Source: Acidobacteriota bacterium | GTDB taxonomy: Bacteria > Acidobacteriota > Vicinamibacteria > Vicinamibacterales > UBA2999 | DNA length: 64,000 nucleotides | Direction of reading: 5' to 3' | Assembly: GCA_018000455.1 (NCBI GenBank) | Contig: JAGNJW010000026.1 | Coordinates: forward strand, 1-64,000 | Shown: positions 36,473 to 45,488 of the stretch, piece after piece | Layout: each line of letters starts with the position of its first letter | Position numbering within the stretch: the first letter of the stretch is position 1 | Translations under genes and position numbers: made by a program | The notes under the pieces: model-generated | What the model was told of the DNA's origin: nothing | Seen by the model: only the letters and a program-made list of their open reading frames with translations | Database searches by the model: none

Positions 36473-37249
36473 ATGAACCTGGAACTCGCCGGCAAGGTAG
36501 CTATCATCACCGGCTCGAGCCGCGGGCTCGGCCTGGCCAGCGCCAGGGCGCTCGTGGCCGAAGGCTGCCACGTGTGCATCTCGGGCCGTGGCCAGGACGC
36601 GCTTGCGGCCGCGGCCCTCGAGCTGAAGACAGCTGCCGTGCCCCCGGCCGAGGTGCTGACCGTGTCGGCCGACCTTTCGACCGAGCGGGGCATCCGTGAG
36701 GTGGTCGAGGCGACCGTGGCGCGCTTCGGCGGCGTGGACGTGCTCGTCAACAACGTGGCGCTGGCGCGTGGCGGCGATATCGTGACCACGACCGACGCCG
36801 ACTGGCAGGAAGCCTTCGATCACACGCTCTTCCCGGCCGTGCGCGCCACCCGCCTGGTCGTACCGTCGATGCGCGCGCGCGGGGGCGGCGCCGTCATCAT
36901 CGTGTCCTCGATCTTCGGCCGCGAGGCCGGCGGCCGCATGACCTACAACGCCGTGAAGGCCGCCGAAATCAGCCTCGGGAAGTCGCTGGCCCAGCAGCTC
37001 GCCAAGGACAACATCCGCGTCAACAGCGTCGCCCCTGGATCGATTTCGTTCCCCGGAGGCTCGTGGTTCAAGCGGCAGCAGGCCGACCCGGAGGGCATCA
37101 CCGCCTTCATCAAGGCCGAGCTGCCGTTCGGCCGTTTCGGGCGGGCTGAAGAGGTGGGCGAGGTCGTGGCCTTTCTGGCCTCGGCGCGCGCCAGCTGGGT
37201 CAGCGGCACGTCGGTCGTGGTCGACGGTTGCCAGAGTCGAGCGTTCTAG
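36473..37249 (+). CDS. Short-chain dehydrogenase/reductase (SDR)
   Basis: The 258-residue protein is a classical SDR: cofactor loop TGSSRGLG at 14-21, the NNVA stretch, catalytic Ser in IIVSSIFG, and Y158-x3-K162 in TYNAVKAA. The C-terminal WVSGTSVVVDG motif is typical of 3-oxoacyl-ACP reductase-like members. The residue after the cofactor turn is Arg in SGRGQ, compatible with NADP(H). It follows the hydrolase by seven bases and may act on the same substrate pool. The exact reaction is unknown. Confidence 0.9.
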   Translation: MNLELAGKVAIITGSSRGLGLASARALVAEGCHVCISGRGQDALAAAALELKTAAVPPAEVLTVSADLSTERGIREVVEATVARFGGVDVLVNNVALARGGDIVTTTDADWQEAFDHTLFPAVRATRLVVPSMRARGGGAVIIVSSIFGREAGGRMTYNAVKAAEISLGKSLAQQLAKDNIRVNSVAPGSISFPGGSWFKRQQADPEGITAFIKAELPFGRFGRAEEVGEVVAFLASARASWVSGTSVVVDGCQSRAF

Positions 37250-37287
37250 GACCTGAGGAACCGCGTCGCCGGCGGCCGGCATCTCAG

Positions 37288-37293
37288 TAGAAT
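37288..37293 (+). promoter_or_regulatory. TAGAAT -10 element, leaderless type, of the kinase gene
   Basis: TAGAAT ends seven bases before ATG 37301; no Shine-Dalgarno is present. Confidence 0.6.
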
Positions 37294-37300
37294 CACTGAA

Positions 37301-39730
37301 ATGGCATCGACTGCGCCGGACGTCGGCTCCCAGCTGCTGCACTACCGTGTGCTCGACCGGCTTGGCGCTGGCGGCATGGGCGAGGTGTTCCTCGCCGAAG
37401 ACACGCGGCTGGGCCGCCAGGTCGCGCTGAAGTTCCTCACCACCGCCGCCGCGACCGATCCCGAAGCGCGCGAGCGGCTCGTGCGCGAAGCGCAGGCGGC
37501 GTCGGTGCTGCGCTCGCCGCACGTCGCCGTGACTTACGATCTCGTCGAACACAGTGACGCGCTGTTCATCGCGATGGAGTACGTCGAGGGCGAATTGCTG
37601 TCGGTCCGCATCGCCCGCGGCCTGCTCGAGGTGTCGGATGCGCTCGAAATCGCCATGCAGGTGGCCGATGCGCTCGACGACGCGCACACGCGCGGCATCA
37701 TCCATCGCGACATCAAGAGCGCCAACATCATGCTCACGGCGCGGCAGCTGGTGAAGGTGCTCGACTTCGGACTGGCCAAGGTCCTGCGCCGGCCCGTCGG
37801 CGCCTCAGCGCACACGATGGGCGTGACCTCGCCCGGTATGGTGCTCGGCACGCTGCACTACATGGCGCCCGAGCAGCTGCGTGGGGCCGACGTCGATCAC
37901 CGCACCGACCTGTTCGCCGTTGGCGCCGTGCTCTACGAGATGCTGGCCGGGCAACCGCCGTTTGCCGCCCCGACGATGGCCGAGACGGCCGAGCGCATCC
38001 TCAACCAGGAGCCCGAGGCGCTGGCGCGCTTCAACTACGGCGTGCCGGCCGATGTCGACGCCGTCGTGCGCAAGGCGCTGGCCAAGGATCCGGCCTTCCG
38101 CTACCAATCCGCGCGCGAGCTGTACCTCGACTTGCATCACGCCCGCGAGCGCATCGCCCGCGATCGCACCTCGGGCACGCGCCAGACATGGCGTCCGGGC
38201 ATGCATCTGCCGCCGGTGGGGTTCGGGCAGCGCGCGGCGCCGGTCCAAACTGCGGGCCGCACCGTGGCTGTTCTGGCATTTGCGAATCTCACCGGTCACC
38301 CGGCCGACGACTGGCTCGGCCAGGGCATGGCCGAGTCACTGACGGCCGATTTCTCCAAGGTGCGCGGACTGCGCAGCATCTCCCGCGAGCAGATCTTCGA
38401 CGTGCAGCGCAGCGTTGGCGCCCCGAGCGGCCGCATGGAAGACGAGCGGCAATCGATCGAGCTGGGCCGGCGGCTGGGAGCCACGTGGGTCGTGGCCGGT
38501 GCCGTGCAGCGCATGGGCGAACGCGTGCGGGTCACGGCGCAGATCATCGCCGTGGACGAAGGCCGCACGGTGTCGTCGACCAAGATCGACGGCACGCTCG
38601 GCGACGTCTTCGACGTGCAGGATCGGCTGGTGGAGGATCTGGTGCGCCAGGGGCTGCAGCGTGAGCTCGCGCGCAGTGAGAAGCGGGCGATTGGCGCCGG
38701 CGCACACGCCCCCGACGCCTACGAGGCCTACTCCAGGGCGATGCTCAATCTGCGCCTCGCTACCGAGGAGTCGGTGCAGCGCGCCATCCCGCTCTTCGAG
38801 CAGGCGCTGGCGATCGAGCCCGACTACGTGGACGCGCTCCTGGCCCTCGGCAACGCGCTGCAGATGCGCGGCGCCTTCCTGGCGCAGCCGCAGGCGCTGG
38901 CCAGGGGCCGGGCGCTGCTCGAGCGCGCTATCGAGCTGGCGCCCGAACGGGCCGACGCGCACGTGCGGCTCGGGCAAGTGCTCGCCACTGCCGGCGAGAC
39001 CGACGCCGCGGAGGCGGCCATCCGCCGCGGGCTGGCGATCGATGACGACAGCGCCCTCGGTCACAGCCAGCTCGCACGGTTGCTGTGGCTTGGACGGGCC
39101 AGAATCGACGATGCGATCGTCCACTTCACGCGCGCGGCCACCCTGGCGCCCGAGGCCGGCTACACCTACCTGCAGCTGGCGCTGCTCCAGGCCCTGAGCG
39201 GTGACCTCGCGGCGGCCGAGCGATCGGCGCAGGCGGCCGTGGACCTGCAAGAGAAGGCGATGTCGGGGACGCAGGGCCTGATCGTCGTCGGCGCTCACAC
39301 CCGTCTCGGCTACGTGCACTACCTGGCCGGCCGCTACCACGATGCGATTCGCGAGTACCACCGCGAGCTGACCTTCCTCATCCACGCCGAACACGCCCTG
39401 CGCGAGCGCTCCGTCATCGAGGTGCAGCAGAAGCTCGCCGCCGCCCATGCCCGGCTGGGGGATGCGGCCACGGCGGCGACGTTTGCCAGGCAGGCCGAGG
39501 ACGCCTTCAAGCGGCGGCTGGCCACGGGCGCCGACGATCCCTTCACGCGCTACTACGTCGCCGCACTGGCCGCCGGCCGCGGCGATGTCGAAGGCGTGCT
39601 CACGCATCTTGCGCGCCCGCTCACCGAGCTGGCCGCGTTCACCCGCTGGCGCTTGTCGCGCGATCCCGACTTCTCCGGGGTGCTCGACGACCCGCGCCTG
39701 GCGGCGGCGGTGACCGCCGCGGCGGCGTAG
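37301..39730 (+). CDS. Serine/threonine protein kinase with FlgO-like and TPR domains
   Basis: The 809-residue protein has an active-looking PknB-type kinase domain: glycine loop LGAGGMGEVF, VALKFL lysine, catalytic D137 in HRDIKSAN, D155 in DFG, and YMAPEQ. It is followed by a domain starting TVAVLAFANLTGHPADDWLGQGMAESL. That domain matches the TolB/FlgO-like module found after kinases and adenylate cyclases. About six TPR repeats then run to the C-terminus. No TM helix separates the parts, so it is cytoplasmic. This architecture is frequent in Acidobacteria; the signal and targets are unknown. Confidence 0.92.
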   Translation: MASTAPDVGSQLLHYRVLDRLGAGGMGEVFLAEDTRLGRQVALKFLTTAAATDPEARERLVREAQAASVLRSPHVAVTYDLVEHSDALFIAMEYVEGELLSVRIARGLLEVSDALEIAMQVADALDDAHTRGIIHRDIKSANIMLTARQLVKVLDFGLAKVLRRPVGASAHTMGVTSPGMVLGTLHYMAPEQLRGADVDHRTDLFAVGAVLYEMLAGQPPFAAPTMAETAERILNQEPEALARFNYGVPADVDAVVRKALAKDPAFRYQSARELYLDLHHARERIARDRTSGTRQTWRPGMHLPPVGFGQRAAPVQTAGRTVAVLAFANLTGHPADDWLGQGMAESLTADFSKVRGLRSISREQIFDVQRSVGAPSGRMEDERQSIELGRRLGATWVVAGAVQRMGERVRVTAQIIAVDEGRTVSSTKIDGTLGDVFDVQDRLVEDLVRQGLQRELARSEKRAIGAGAHAPDAYEAYSRAMLNLRLATEESVQRAIPLFEQALAIEPDYVDALLALGNALQMRGAFLAQPQALARGRALLERAIELAPERADAHVRLGQVLATAGETDAAEAAIRRGLAIDDDSALGHSQLARLLWLGRARIDDAIVHFTRAATLAPEAGYTYLQLALLQALSGDLAAAERSAQAAVDLQEKAMSGTQGLIVVGAHTRLGYVHYLAGRYHDAIREYHRELTFLIHAEHALRERSVIEVQQKLAAAHARLGDAATAATFARQAEDAFKRRLATGADDPFTRYYVAALAAGRGDVEGVLTHLARPLTELAAFTRWRLSRDPDFSGVLDDPRLAAAVTAAAA

Positions 39731-39734
39731 CCGC

Positions 39735-40829
39735 GTGGCGGGCGGCTCGCGGGCGGGAAGGCGGTCGCCCGTTGGCACGTGGTGGCTGGCCTCGCGCCGG
39801 GCCACCGCCTTCGCCTCGGCGTTCCTCGCGCTGGCAGGCCTGGCAACGGCGCCGGCGGCCTTCGATCCAGACACGCTCGACGCGGCCGTGCGTGAACTGC
39901 CGAAGCTCCACAGCCTGCTCGTCAGTCACCGCGGCACGGTGGTCTTCGAGCGCTACTACCACGGCGCCGGCGCCGACCGGCTCGCCAACATCAAGTCGGC
40001 GTCGAAGAGTGTGGTCTCGGCACTGGTGGGCATCGCCATCGAGCAAGGGCTGATTCCTGGCGCCGCCACACCGATCGCGCGGTGGTTTCCGGCACTGGCC
40101 CAAGATCGCGACCCACGCAAGCGCACGATCACGGTCGAAGACCTGCTGACCATGCGCCCCGGGATCGAGAGTACGAGTGGGCGACAGTACGGCGCCTGGG
40201 TCACGAGTCGCAACTGGGTGGACTACGTGCTGGCGCGGCCGATGGCCGCCGCGCCCGGTGCGTCGATGGACTACAGCACCGGCAACACCCACCTCCTGTC
40301 GGCGATCCTCACGAAGGCCGGGGCCAAGAGCACCCTGCGCTTTGCCAATGACACGCTCGCCCGGCCGCTCGGCTTCACGCTGCCGCCCTGGCCGACCGAC
40401 CCGCAGGGCATCTATTTCGGCGGTAACGACATGTTGATGACGCCGCGGCAGCTCCTCGCTTTCGGTGAGCTGTATCTGAACCGCGGGCGGGCCAACGGCC
40501 GCCAGGTGGTGCCGGAGGCGTGGGTGCGGAAGTCGTGCGAGGGCCGTCCTCGCGACTTGCCGTCATGGGCCCGCGACCTTGGCCCAGGCGGTGTGCCCGA
40601 CCCGCTGCGCGATCGCGCCTACGGCTACGCCTGGTGGGTGCATCACTTCGGCGGCCACGACACGTGCTTTGCCTGGGGGTACGGCGGGCAGTACCTGTTC
40701 ATCGTGCCGGACCTGGAACTCGTGATTGCGACGACGGCCTCGCCGAACGTCAGTGAGGAGCGCCGCGATCACCGCCGGCAGATCGTGGACATCCTGACGC
40801 GCCTGGTCGTCGAGCCCTTGGCGCGCTGA
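39735..40829 (+). CDS. Serine hydrolase, beta-lactamase class C / penicillin-binding-protein-like
   Basis: The 364-residue protein has an N-terminal signal helix and the class C motifs: SASKS (SxxK nucleophile), YSTGN (YxN-like) and a final GYGGQY in place of KTG/HTG. Such enzymes include esterases, D-aminopeptidases and 6-aminohexanoate-dimer hydrolases; resistance to beta-lactams is not implied. GTG 39735 lies four bases after the kinase stop and there is no separate promoter, so it is read with the kinase gene. Confidence 0.85.
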   Translation: MAGGSRAGRRSPVGTWWLASRRATAFASAFLALAGLATAPAAFDPDTLDAAVRELPKLHSLLVSHRGTVVFERYYHGAGADRLANIKSASKSVVSALVGIAIEQGLIPGAATPIARWFPALAQDRDPRKRTITVEDLLTMRPGIESTSGRQYGAWVTSRNWVDYVLARPMAAAPGASMDYSTGNTHLLSAILTKAGAKSTLRFANDTLARPLGFTLPPWPTDPQGIYFGGNDMLMTPRQLLAFGELYLNRGRANGRQVVPEAWVRKSCEGRPRDLPSWARDLGPGGVPDPLRDRAYGYAWWVHHFGGHDTCFAWGYGGQYLFIVPDLELVIATTASPNVSEERRDHRRQIVDILTRLVVEPLAR

Positions 40830-40899
40830 GCAACCGGCATGGGTGGAGTCATCACGTTCGTCTTCCGGAGGCGATGATGAATAGGCCAGGACTCGTGTG

Positions 40900-40922
40900 C
40901 GCGGCGGGGGCATGCCGCCGCG
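40900..40922 (+). terminator. GC stem-loop after the serine hydrolase gene
   Basis: A perfect 8-bp stem CGCGGCGG/CCGCCGCG encloses the loop GGGCATG. No T-run follows, so terminator activity is uncertain. Confidence 0.35.
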
Positions 40923-41262
40923 GTCCGGCCCTACGCAGGCCGACCAACGATTTCGGGGGCGAGTGTCGGCGGAAGCGCGGGGCCCCGGGTTCGGGCTGTC
41001 GATGAGCATCCCACGATGCCATCGAACACCCCACGCGGACTTCGGCGCCGCCTCATCGTTGGTCCGACTGTCGCGTGCGCGGCCTGCTCCGGACGGCCCA
41101 CGACGGTATGCCCCCGCCGCGCGCACGACGGTGCCGCGCAGGCTGCCTAGCCCAAGGCGTTACTGATCGGCGGGTAGCGTTCCACAATACGGTTGACGGC
41201 CGCTGCCCGCGGGCGTGAGCCCTTCGGCCCGCGTCGGAGCCTCGTTTCGGCACTTTCGCCTG

Positions 41263-41291
41263 TTGATCGTCCCAGCTGGGCCTAGTACGAT
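41263..41291 (+). promoter_or_regulatory. Sigma-70-like promoter of the mrfA-mrfB pair
   Basis: TTGATC (41263-41268), a 17-base spacer and TACGAT (41286-41291) precede ATG 41316 by 24 bases. No recognisable LexA-type operator overlaps it. Confidence 0.55.
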
Positions 41292-41315
41292 GCCCAGGCC
41301 TCATCGGATCTGCGC

Positions 41316-43829
41316 ATGTCCGCCAACCAGACGCCATCGCTCTCCGCTGCCACGTCGCTCGTCGAGCGCAAGGACAAGGCGCTCCGCGGGGCGCTCGAGC
41401 ACCTGGCGCCAGGGCCGTGGATGGAGCGCGCCGATACGCCCGACGGCGTCATCACGGCCGTGCGTCGTCTCGCGCCGGTTGAAGCCACCTTCGCGCCGTT
41501 TCCCGACCAGCTCGATCCGCGTCTGTGCGCCGCCCTCGCGAAGCGCGGTCTCACCCAGCTCTACTCGCATCAGGCCGAGGCTTATCAGCGGGTGGCGGCC
41601 GGCGAGCACATCGTCGTGACGACGCCCACCGCGTCGGGCAAGACGCTCTGCTACAACCTGCCGGTGCTGGACCAGATTCTCAAGGATCCGGCATCGCGCG
41701 CCCTGTATCTGTTCCCGACCAAGGCGCTGGCGCAGGATCAGATGGCCGAGCTCCACGAGCTCACGGCCCTCATCACTGAGGCGGGCGGCGAGGCGATTGG
41801 CGTCCATACCTACGATGGCGACACGCCGGCCGATGCCCGCAAGACCATCCGCGCGCGGGCCCACATCGCGCTCACGAATCCCGACATGCTGCACGCCGGC
41901 GTGCTGCCGCACCATCCGCGCTGGGCCAAGCTGTTCGAGAACCTGAAGTACGTCGTCGTCGACGAACTGCACGCCTACCGCGGCGTGTTCGGCAGTCACC
42001 TGTGCAACGTGCTGCGGCGCCTGCAGCGCATCTGCCGGCACTACGGGTCGGACCCGCAGTTCATCTGCTCTTCGGCCACAATCGCCAATCCGCGCGAGCT
42101 GGCCGAACGGCTCGCCGAGCGACCGTTTTCGCATATTGCCGAGAGCGGCGCGCCGCGCGGCGAGAAGTTCATCGTGTTCGTGAACCCGCCGGTGGTCAAC
42201 CGCGAGCTGGGCATCCGCCGGTCGTACCTGGCCGAGGCGCGGCGCGTGGCGGGGGAGTTCCTGCGCCGCCACCTGCAGGTCATCGTGTTTGCGCAAAGCC
42301 GCCTGGCCACCGAGATCCTGACCACCTACCTGAAAGAGGACTTCGAGACGGTGCCGGGGATGGCGGAGCAGATCCGCGGCTATCGCGGCGGCTACCTGCC
42401 GCTGCGCCGCCGCGAAATCGAGAAGGGCCTGCGCGAGGGCGTGGTGCGCGGCGTGGTCTCGACCAACGCCCTCGAGCTCGGCATCGACATCGGCGCGCTC
42501 GACGTCTCGATCCTGGCCGGCTACCCGGGCACGATCGCTGCCACCTGGCAGCGCGCCGGCCGCGCTGGCCGGCGCTCGGCCCGATCCGCGGCCGTCATGG
42601 TCGCCAGTTCCGCACCGGTCGATCAGTTCGTCGTGAAGCATCCGTCGTACTTCTTCGACGCCTCGCCCGAGCACGCACTCGTCAATCCCGACAACCTCCA
42701 CATCCTCGTCGACCACGTGAAGTGCGCCGCCTTCGAGCTGCCCTTCAGCGGCACCGACACCTTCGGCACGGTCGACGTGCAGGAGGTGCTGCTGATCCTG
42801 CGTGAGAACGGACTGGTGCACCGCTCGGGGGACGAGGAGACCGGCGACGACACGCAGTGGCACTGGACGAGCGAGAGTTACCCGGCCGATGCCGTCAGCC
42901 TGCGCTCGATTACCTCGGACAACTTCGTGGTCGTGGACATCGGCGCCGGCGCCAAGGTGATCGGCGAGACCGACTTCACGAGCGGACCGACCACGCTGCA
43001 CCCGAAGGCGATCTACATCGTCGAGGGGCGGCTCTATCAAGTCGAGGCCCTCGATTACGACAACCGCAAGGCCTTCGTGCGCGACGTGAAGTGCGACTAC
43101 TACACGACCGCCATCTCGTACTCGAAGGTCACCGTGCTCGACATCGCGGAGGGTGCCGGCCAGGTGGCCGCGCACGGCGACGTGCACGTGTCGTCGCGGG
43201 TGGTCGGCTTCAAGAAGATCAAGTTCTACACCAATGAGAACGTCGGCTCGGGCGAGCTCGACCTCCCCGAGCAGCAGATGCACACGACCGGCTACTGGCT
43301 GTCGGTGCCGCGCCAGACGATGCAGGCGCTGCCGTGGTCGAAAGACGACAAGCGCGACGGTGTCGTCGGCCTCGGTTTCGCGATGAAGCACGTGGCGACA
43401 CTGCTGCTCATGTGCGACGGCCGCGACGTGGGCCTGGCGTTCGGTCAGGGGGACGAGGCCGACGGCGAGACCAAGCCGGTCGGCGGACGCACCGCCACCC
43501 CCGAGAGCCTGGGCGACGAGCCCCGCATCTACCTCTACGATGCGTTCCCAGGCGGCATCGGCTTCTCGGCGCCGCTGCACGGCATGCACGCGGCACTGCT
43601 GGCGCGCACGCGCGAGCTCATCGCCGGCTGCGACTGCGATCGCGGGTGTCCGACGTGTGTCGGCCCGATCGGCGAAACGGGTCCGCGCGCCAAGACCGTG
43701 GCACTGGCGATCCTGCAGACCTTGCTGACCGGGGAGCTGCCCGCCACCCGCACCAACGAGGCCGCTCGGTTCGGCAAAGACCCAGAGCTGTCCGCCGGTG
43801 CCTCGGCGGAGGCGGACGCGCCTTTCTGA
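41316..43829 (+). CDS. mrfA: MrfA/YprA-type DNA repair helicase (DEAD-box, DUF1998)
   Basis: The 837-residue SF2 helicase has motif I PTASGKT (~105-111), motif II DELH (D216), motif III CSSATIANP, and motif VI QRAGRAGRRS. The C-terminal DUF1998 domain has the four-cysteine metal site C772-x-C774...C778-x2-C781 (CDCDRGCPTC). This is the layout of Bacillus subtilis YprA (MrfA), a helicase of the mitomycin C excision-repair pathway, and of fungal Hrq1. The gene overlaps the next one (TGATG), an RNase H-fold exonuclease with TPRs like MrfB, which makes the assignment strong. It has its own promoter upstream. Confidence 0.92.
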   Translation: MSANQTPSLSAATSLVERKDKALRGALEHLAPGPWMERADTPDGVITAVRRLAPVEATFAPFPDQLDPRLCAALAKRGLTQLYSHQAEAYQRVAAGEHIVVTTPTASGKTLCYNLPVLDQILKDPASRALYLFPTKALAQDQMAELHELTALITEAGGEAIGVHTYDGDTPADARKTIRARAHIALTNPDMLHAGVLPHHPRWAKLFENLKYVVVDELHAYRGVFGSHLCNVLRRLQRICRHYGSDPQFICSSATIANPRELAERLAERPFSHIAESGAPRGEKFIVFVNPPVVNRELGIRRSYLAEARRVAGEFLRRHLQVIVFAQSRLATEILTTYLKEDFETVPGMAEQIRGYRGGYLPLRRREIEKGLREGVVRGVVSTNALELGIDIGALDVSILAGYPGTIAATWQRAGRAGRRSARSAAVMVASSAPVDQFVVKHPSYFFDASPEHALVNPDNLHILVDHVKCAAFELPFSGTDTFGTVDVQEVLLILRENGLVHRSGDEETGDDTQWHWTSESYPADAVSLRSITSDNFVVVDIGAGAKVIGETDFTSGPTTLHPKAIYIVEGRLYQVEALDYDNRKAFVRDVKCDYYTTAISYSKVTVLDIAEGAGQVAAHGDVHVSSRVVGFKKIKFYTNENVGSGELDLPEQQMHTTGYWLSVPRQTMQALPWSKDDKRDGVVGLGFAMKHVATLLLMCDGRDVGLAFGQGDEADGETKPVGGRTATPESLGDEPRIYLYDAFPGGIGFSAPLHGMHAALLARTRELIAGCDCDRGCPTCVGPIGETGPRAKTVALAILQTLLTGELPATRTNEAARFGKDPELSAGASAEADAPF

Positions 43830-45247
43830 TGAAGCCCTCGCTCGCCGATCGGCTGCGCGCGGTGGTCGGTCCATCGGCCGTGCCGCGCGTGCATCCCGAT
43901 GCCTTCGGCGCGCCTCGGCCGTCTGGCGCGGCCATGCCGGAAGCCGTGGAGCGCGAGTCGACGCCCGACACACGGCTGGCCCGCGCGCACGGCGCCGCCG
44001 CGGTGCTCGGCGGCGTCGTCGACGAGCGGTCCGATGGTCTGTGCATCATCGTCGATCGGCGCTACGACGCCGACATGCGCCACGGCCGGCATCGCGTGGG
44101 CGATATCGTCGGCATGTTGCGGCGGGCGGAAGACGGCCTGACGGCCCTTCGGCGTGCCTGGCCGGAGCGTGGCACGGGCATGGCACTCGTGTCAGACCTG
44201 GCGCCACCGCCGCTCGACGGGCTGTGCACGCTCGACCTCGAGACGACAGGGCTGGCTGGCGGCGCCGGTACCCAAGCCTTTCTCATCGGCTGCGCGCGGA
44301 TCGAGCACGACGCGATCGTCGTGCGGCAGTTCCTCACGCCGGGCTTCGAGTTCGAGCGGGCGCAGCTCTCGGCGCTGGCCGAGTGGATGCGCGATCGCAC
44401 GCACTTCCTGACGTTCAACGGGCGTACCTTCGACCTGCCCCTGCTCGAGATGCGCTTCAGCTTCAATCGGCTGGCGTGGCCGTGGCATCACCTGCCGCAT
44501 CTCGACGCGCTCCATCCGGCGCGCCGCTTCTGGCGCGAGCGCCCGACTGCGGCCGGATTGATGGCGGCTGACGACGGTGGCTGCTCGCTCGGCGTGCTCG
44601 AGAAACGGCTGGGCGGCCTGCAGCGCGTCGGCGACGTGCCCGGCTTCGAGATTCCCGCCCGCTTCTTCCAGTTCGCGCGCGATGGCCGCGCCGAGCCGCT
44701 CGAGGCCGTGCTCGAGCACAATCGCATCGACCTCCTCTCGACGCTGCTCGTCTCGGCACGGGCGTCGATGCTCGTTGTTGGCGGACCGGCGGCGGCCGAA
44801 CACGGTCACGAGTGTCTCGGTCTCGGACGCGTCTACGAACGCCTCGACGATCCGGCCGGGGCGGAGGTGTGTTTCGCGCGCGCCGCGGTGCAGGCGGCCG
44901 GCCTCGGTGACCCGGCCCTTCGCGCCGAAGCCTTGCGACGACTGGCACTGTCGCAACGTCGGGCGGGACGCCGGGAGGAGGCCGCGACCTCGTGGGGCGC
45001 CCTGCTCGCCACGCGGGGCGTGCCCGCGCACCTGCGCCGCGAGGCCCGCGAGGCACTGGCGATTTTCCACGAGCACCGCGCCGGAGACCTGGATGCCGCC
45101 AGAACGCTCGTTCTGGATGCGCTGGCCGAGCCCCTCGACGAACGCCACCGTTCGAGCGCCGAACGCCGCCTGGCGCGTCTCGATCGCAAGCTCGTCCGAA
45201 AATCTCCGGGAGCCCTCATACCGCGCTTCGACGTGGAACCGTTGTAG
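43829..45247 (+). CDS. mrfB: MrfB/YprB-type DEDDh exonuclease with TPR tail
   Basis: The 472-residue protein has a RNase H-like exonuclease domain. Exo I is LDLETTG (D136, E138), exo II is LTFNGRTFDLPLLEMRF, and the final acidic/His site is LEHNRIDLLSTLL. The second half is a TPR-like helical region (HECLGLGRVYERLDDPAGAEVCFARA...). B. subtilis MrfB (YprB) has the same two-part structure and works with MrfA to remove mitomycin-type DNA adducts. The start codon overlaps the mrfA stop, so the proteins are made in step. The first ~100 residues are variable. Confidence 0.9.
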   Translation: MKPSLADRLRAVVGPSAVPRVHPDAFGAPRPSGAAMPEAVERESTPDTRLARAHGAAAVLGGVVDERSDGLCIIVDRRYDADMRHGRHRVGDIVGMLRRAEDGLTALRRAWPERGTGMALVSDLAPPPLDGLCTLDLETTGLAGGAGTQAFLIGCARIEHDAIVVRQFLTPGFEFERAQLSALAEWMRDRTHFLTFNGRTFDLPLLEMRFSFNRLAWPWHHLPHLDALHPARRFWRERPTAAGLMAADDGGCSLGVLEKRLGGLQRVGDVPGFEIPARFFQFARDGRAEPLEAVLEHNRIDLLSTLLVSARASMLVVGGPAAAEHGHECLGLGRVYERLDDPAGAEVCFARAAVQAAGLGDPALRAEALRRLALSQRRAGRREEAATSWGALLATRGVPAHLRREAREALAIFHEHRAGDLDAARTLVLDALAEPLDERHRSSAERRLARLDRKLVRKSPGALIPRFDVEPL

Positions 45248-45488
45248 CCATTCAAGGCAATCGTGTCCTACAGCGCCAGCAGGACGACCACTACGTCGAG
45301 TACGACAACAACATCCGAATGCCGATACGGGCGCGGCCAGTCCCTCGGGGCGGTCGCGCCCGATGTCTGTACGACGCCTTCGTGTGTATGTCTGGCCGAT
45401 CACTGCCCGTCCCGGGCAGCCTCCCCCGCATTCGACGTGACGACACACCTGCGCATCCCCGCCGCCTGGATGAGGCAGAATGCGCCGC

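Larger units (their letters stand above)
40830..41315. other. 486-base intergenic region
   Basis: No credible gene was found here on either strand. It contains a strong GC hairpin (40900-40922: CGCGGCGG, 7-base loop, CCGCCGCG) that could end the kinase/hydrolase transcript, and at its end the mrfA promoter (41263-41291). The remaining sequence has short spurious frames only. Confidence 0.5.

Noticed and set aside
39735..40829. True beta-lactamase resistance gene
   Set aside because: The class C motifs are shared by many esterases and peptidases, the KTG box is replaced by GYGG, and there is no ampR-like neighbour.
41301..43973. 890-codon minus-strand frame across mrfA
   Set aside because: It has low-complexity Arg/His/Val-rich sequence with no motifs and lies wholly antisense to the helicase.
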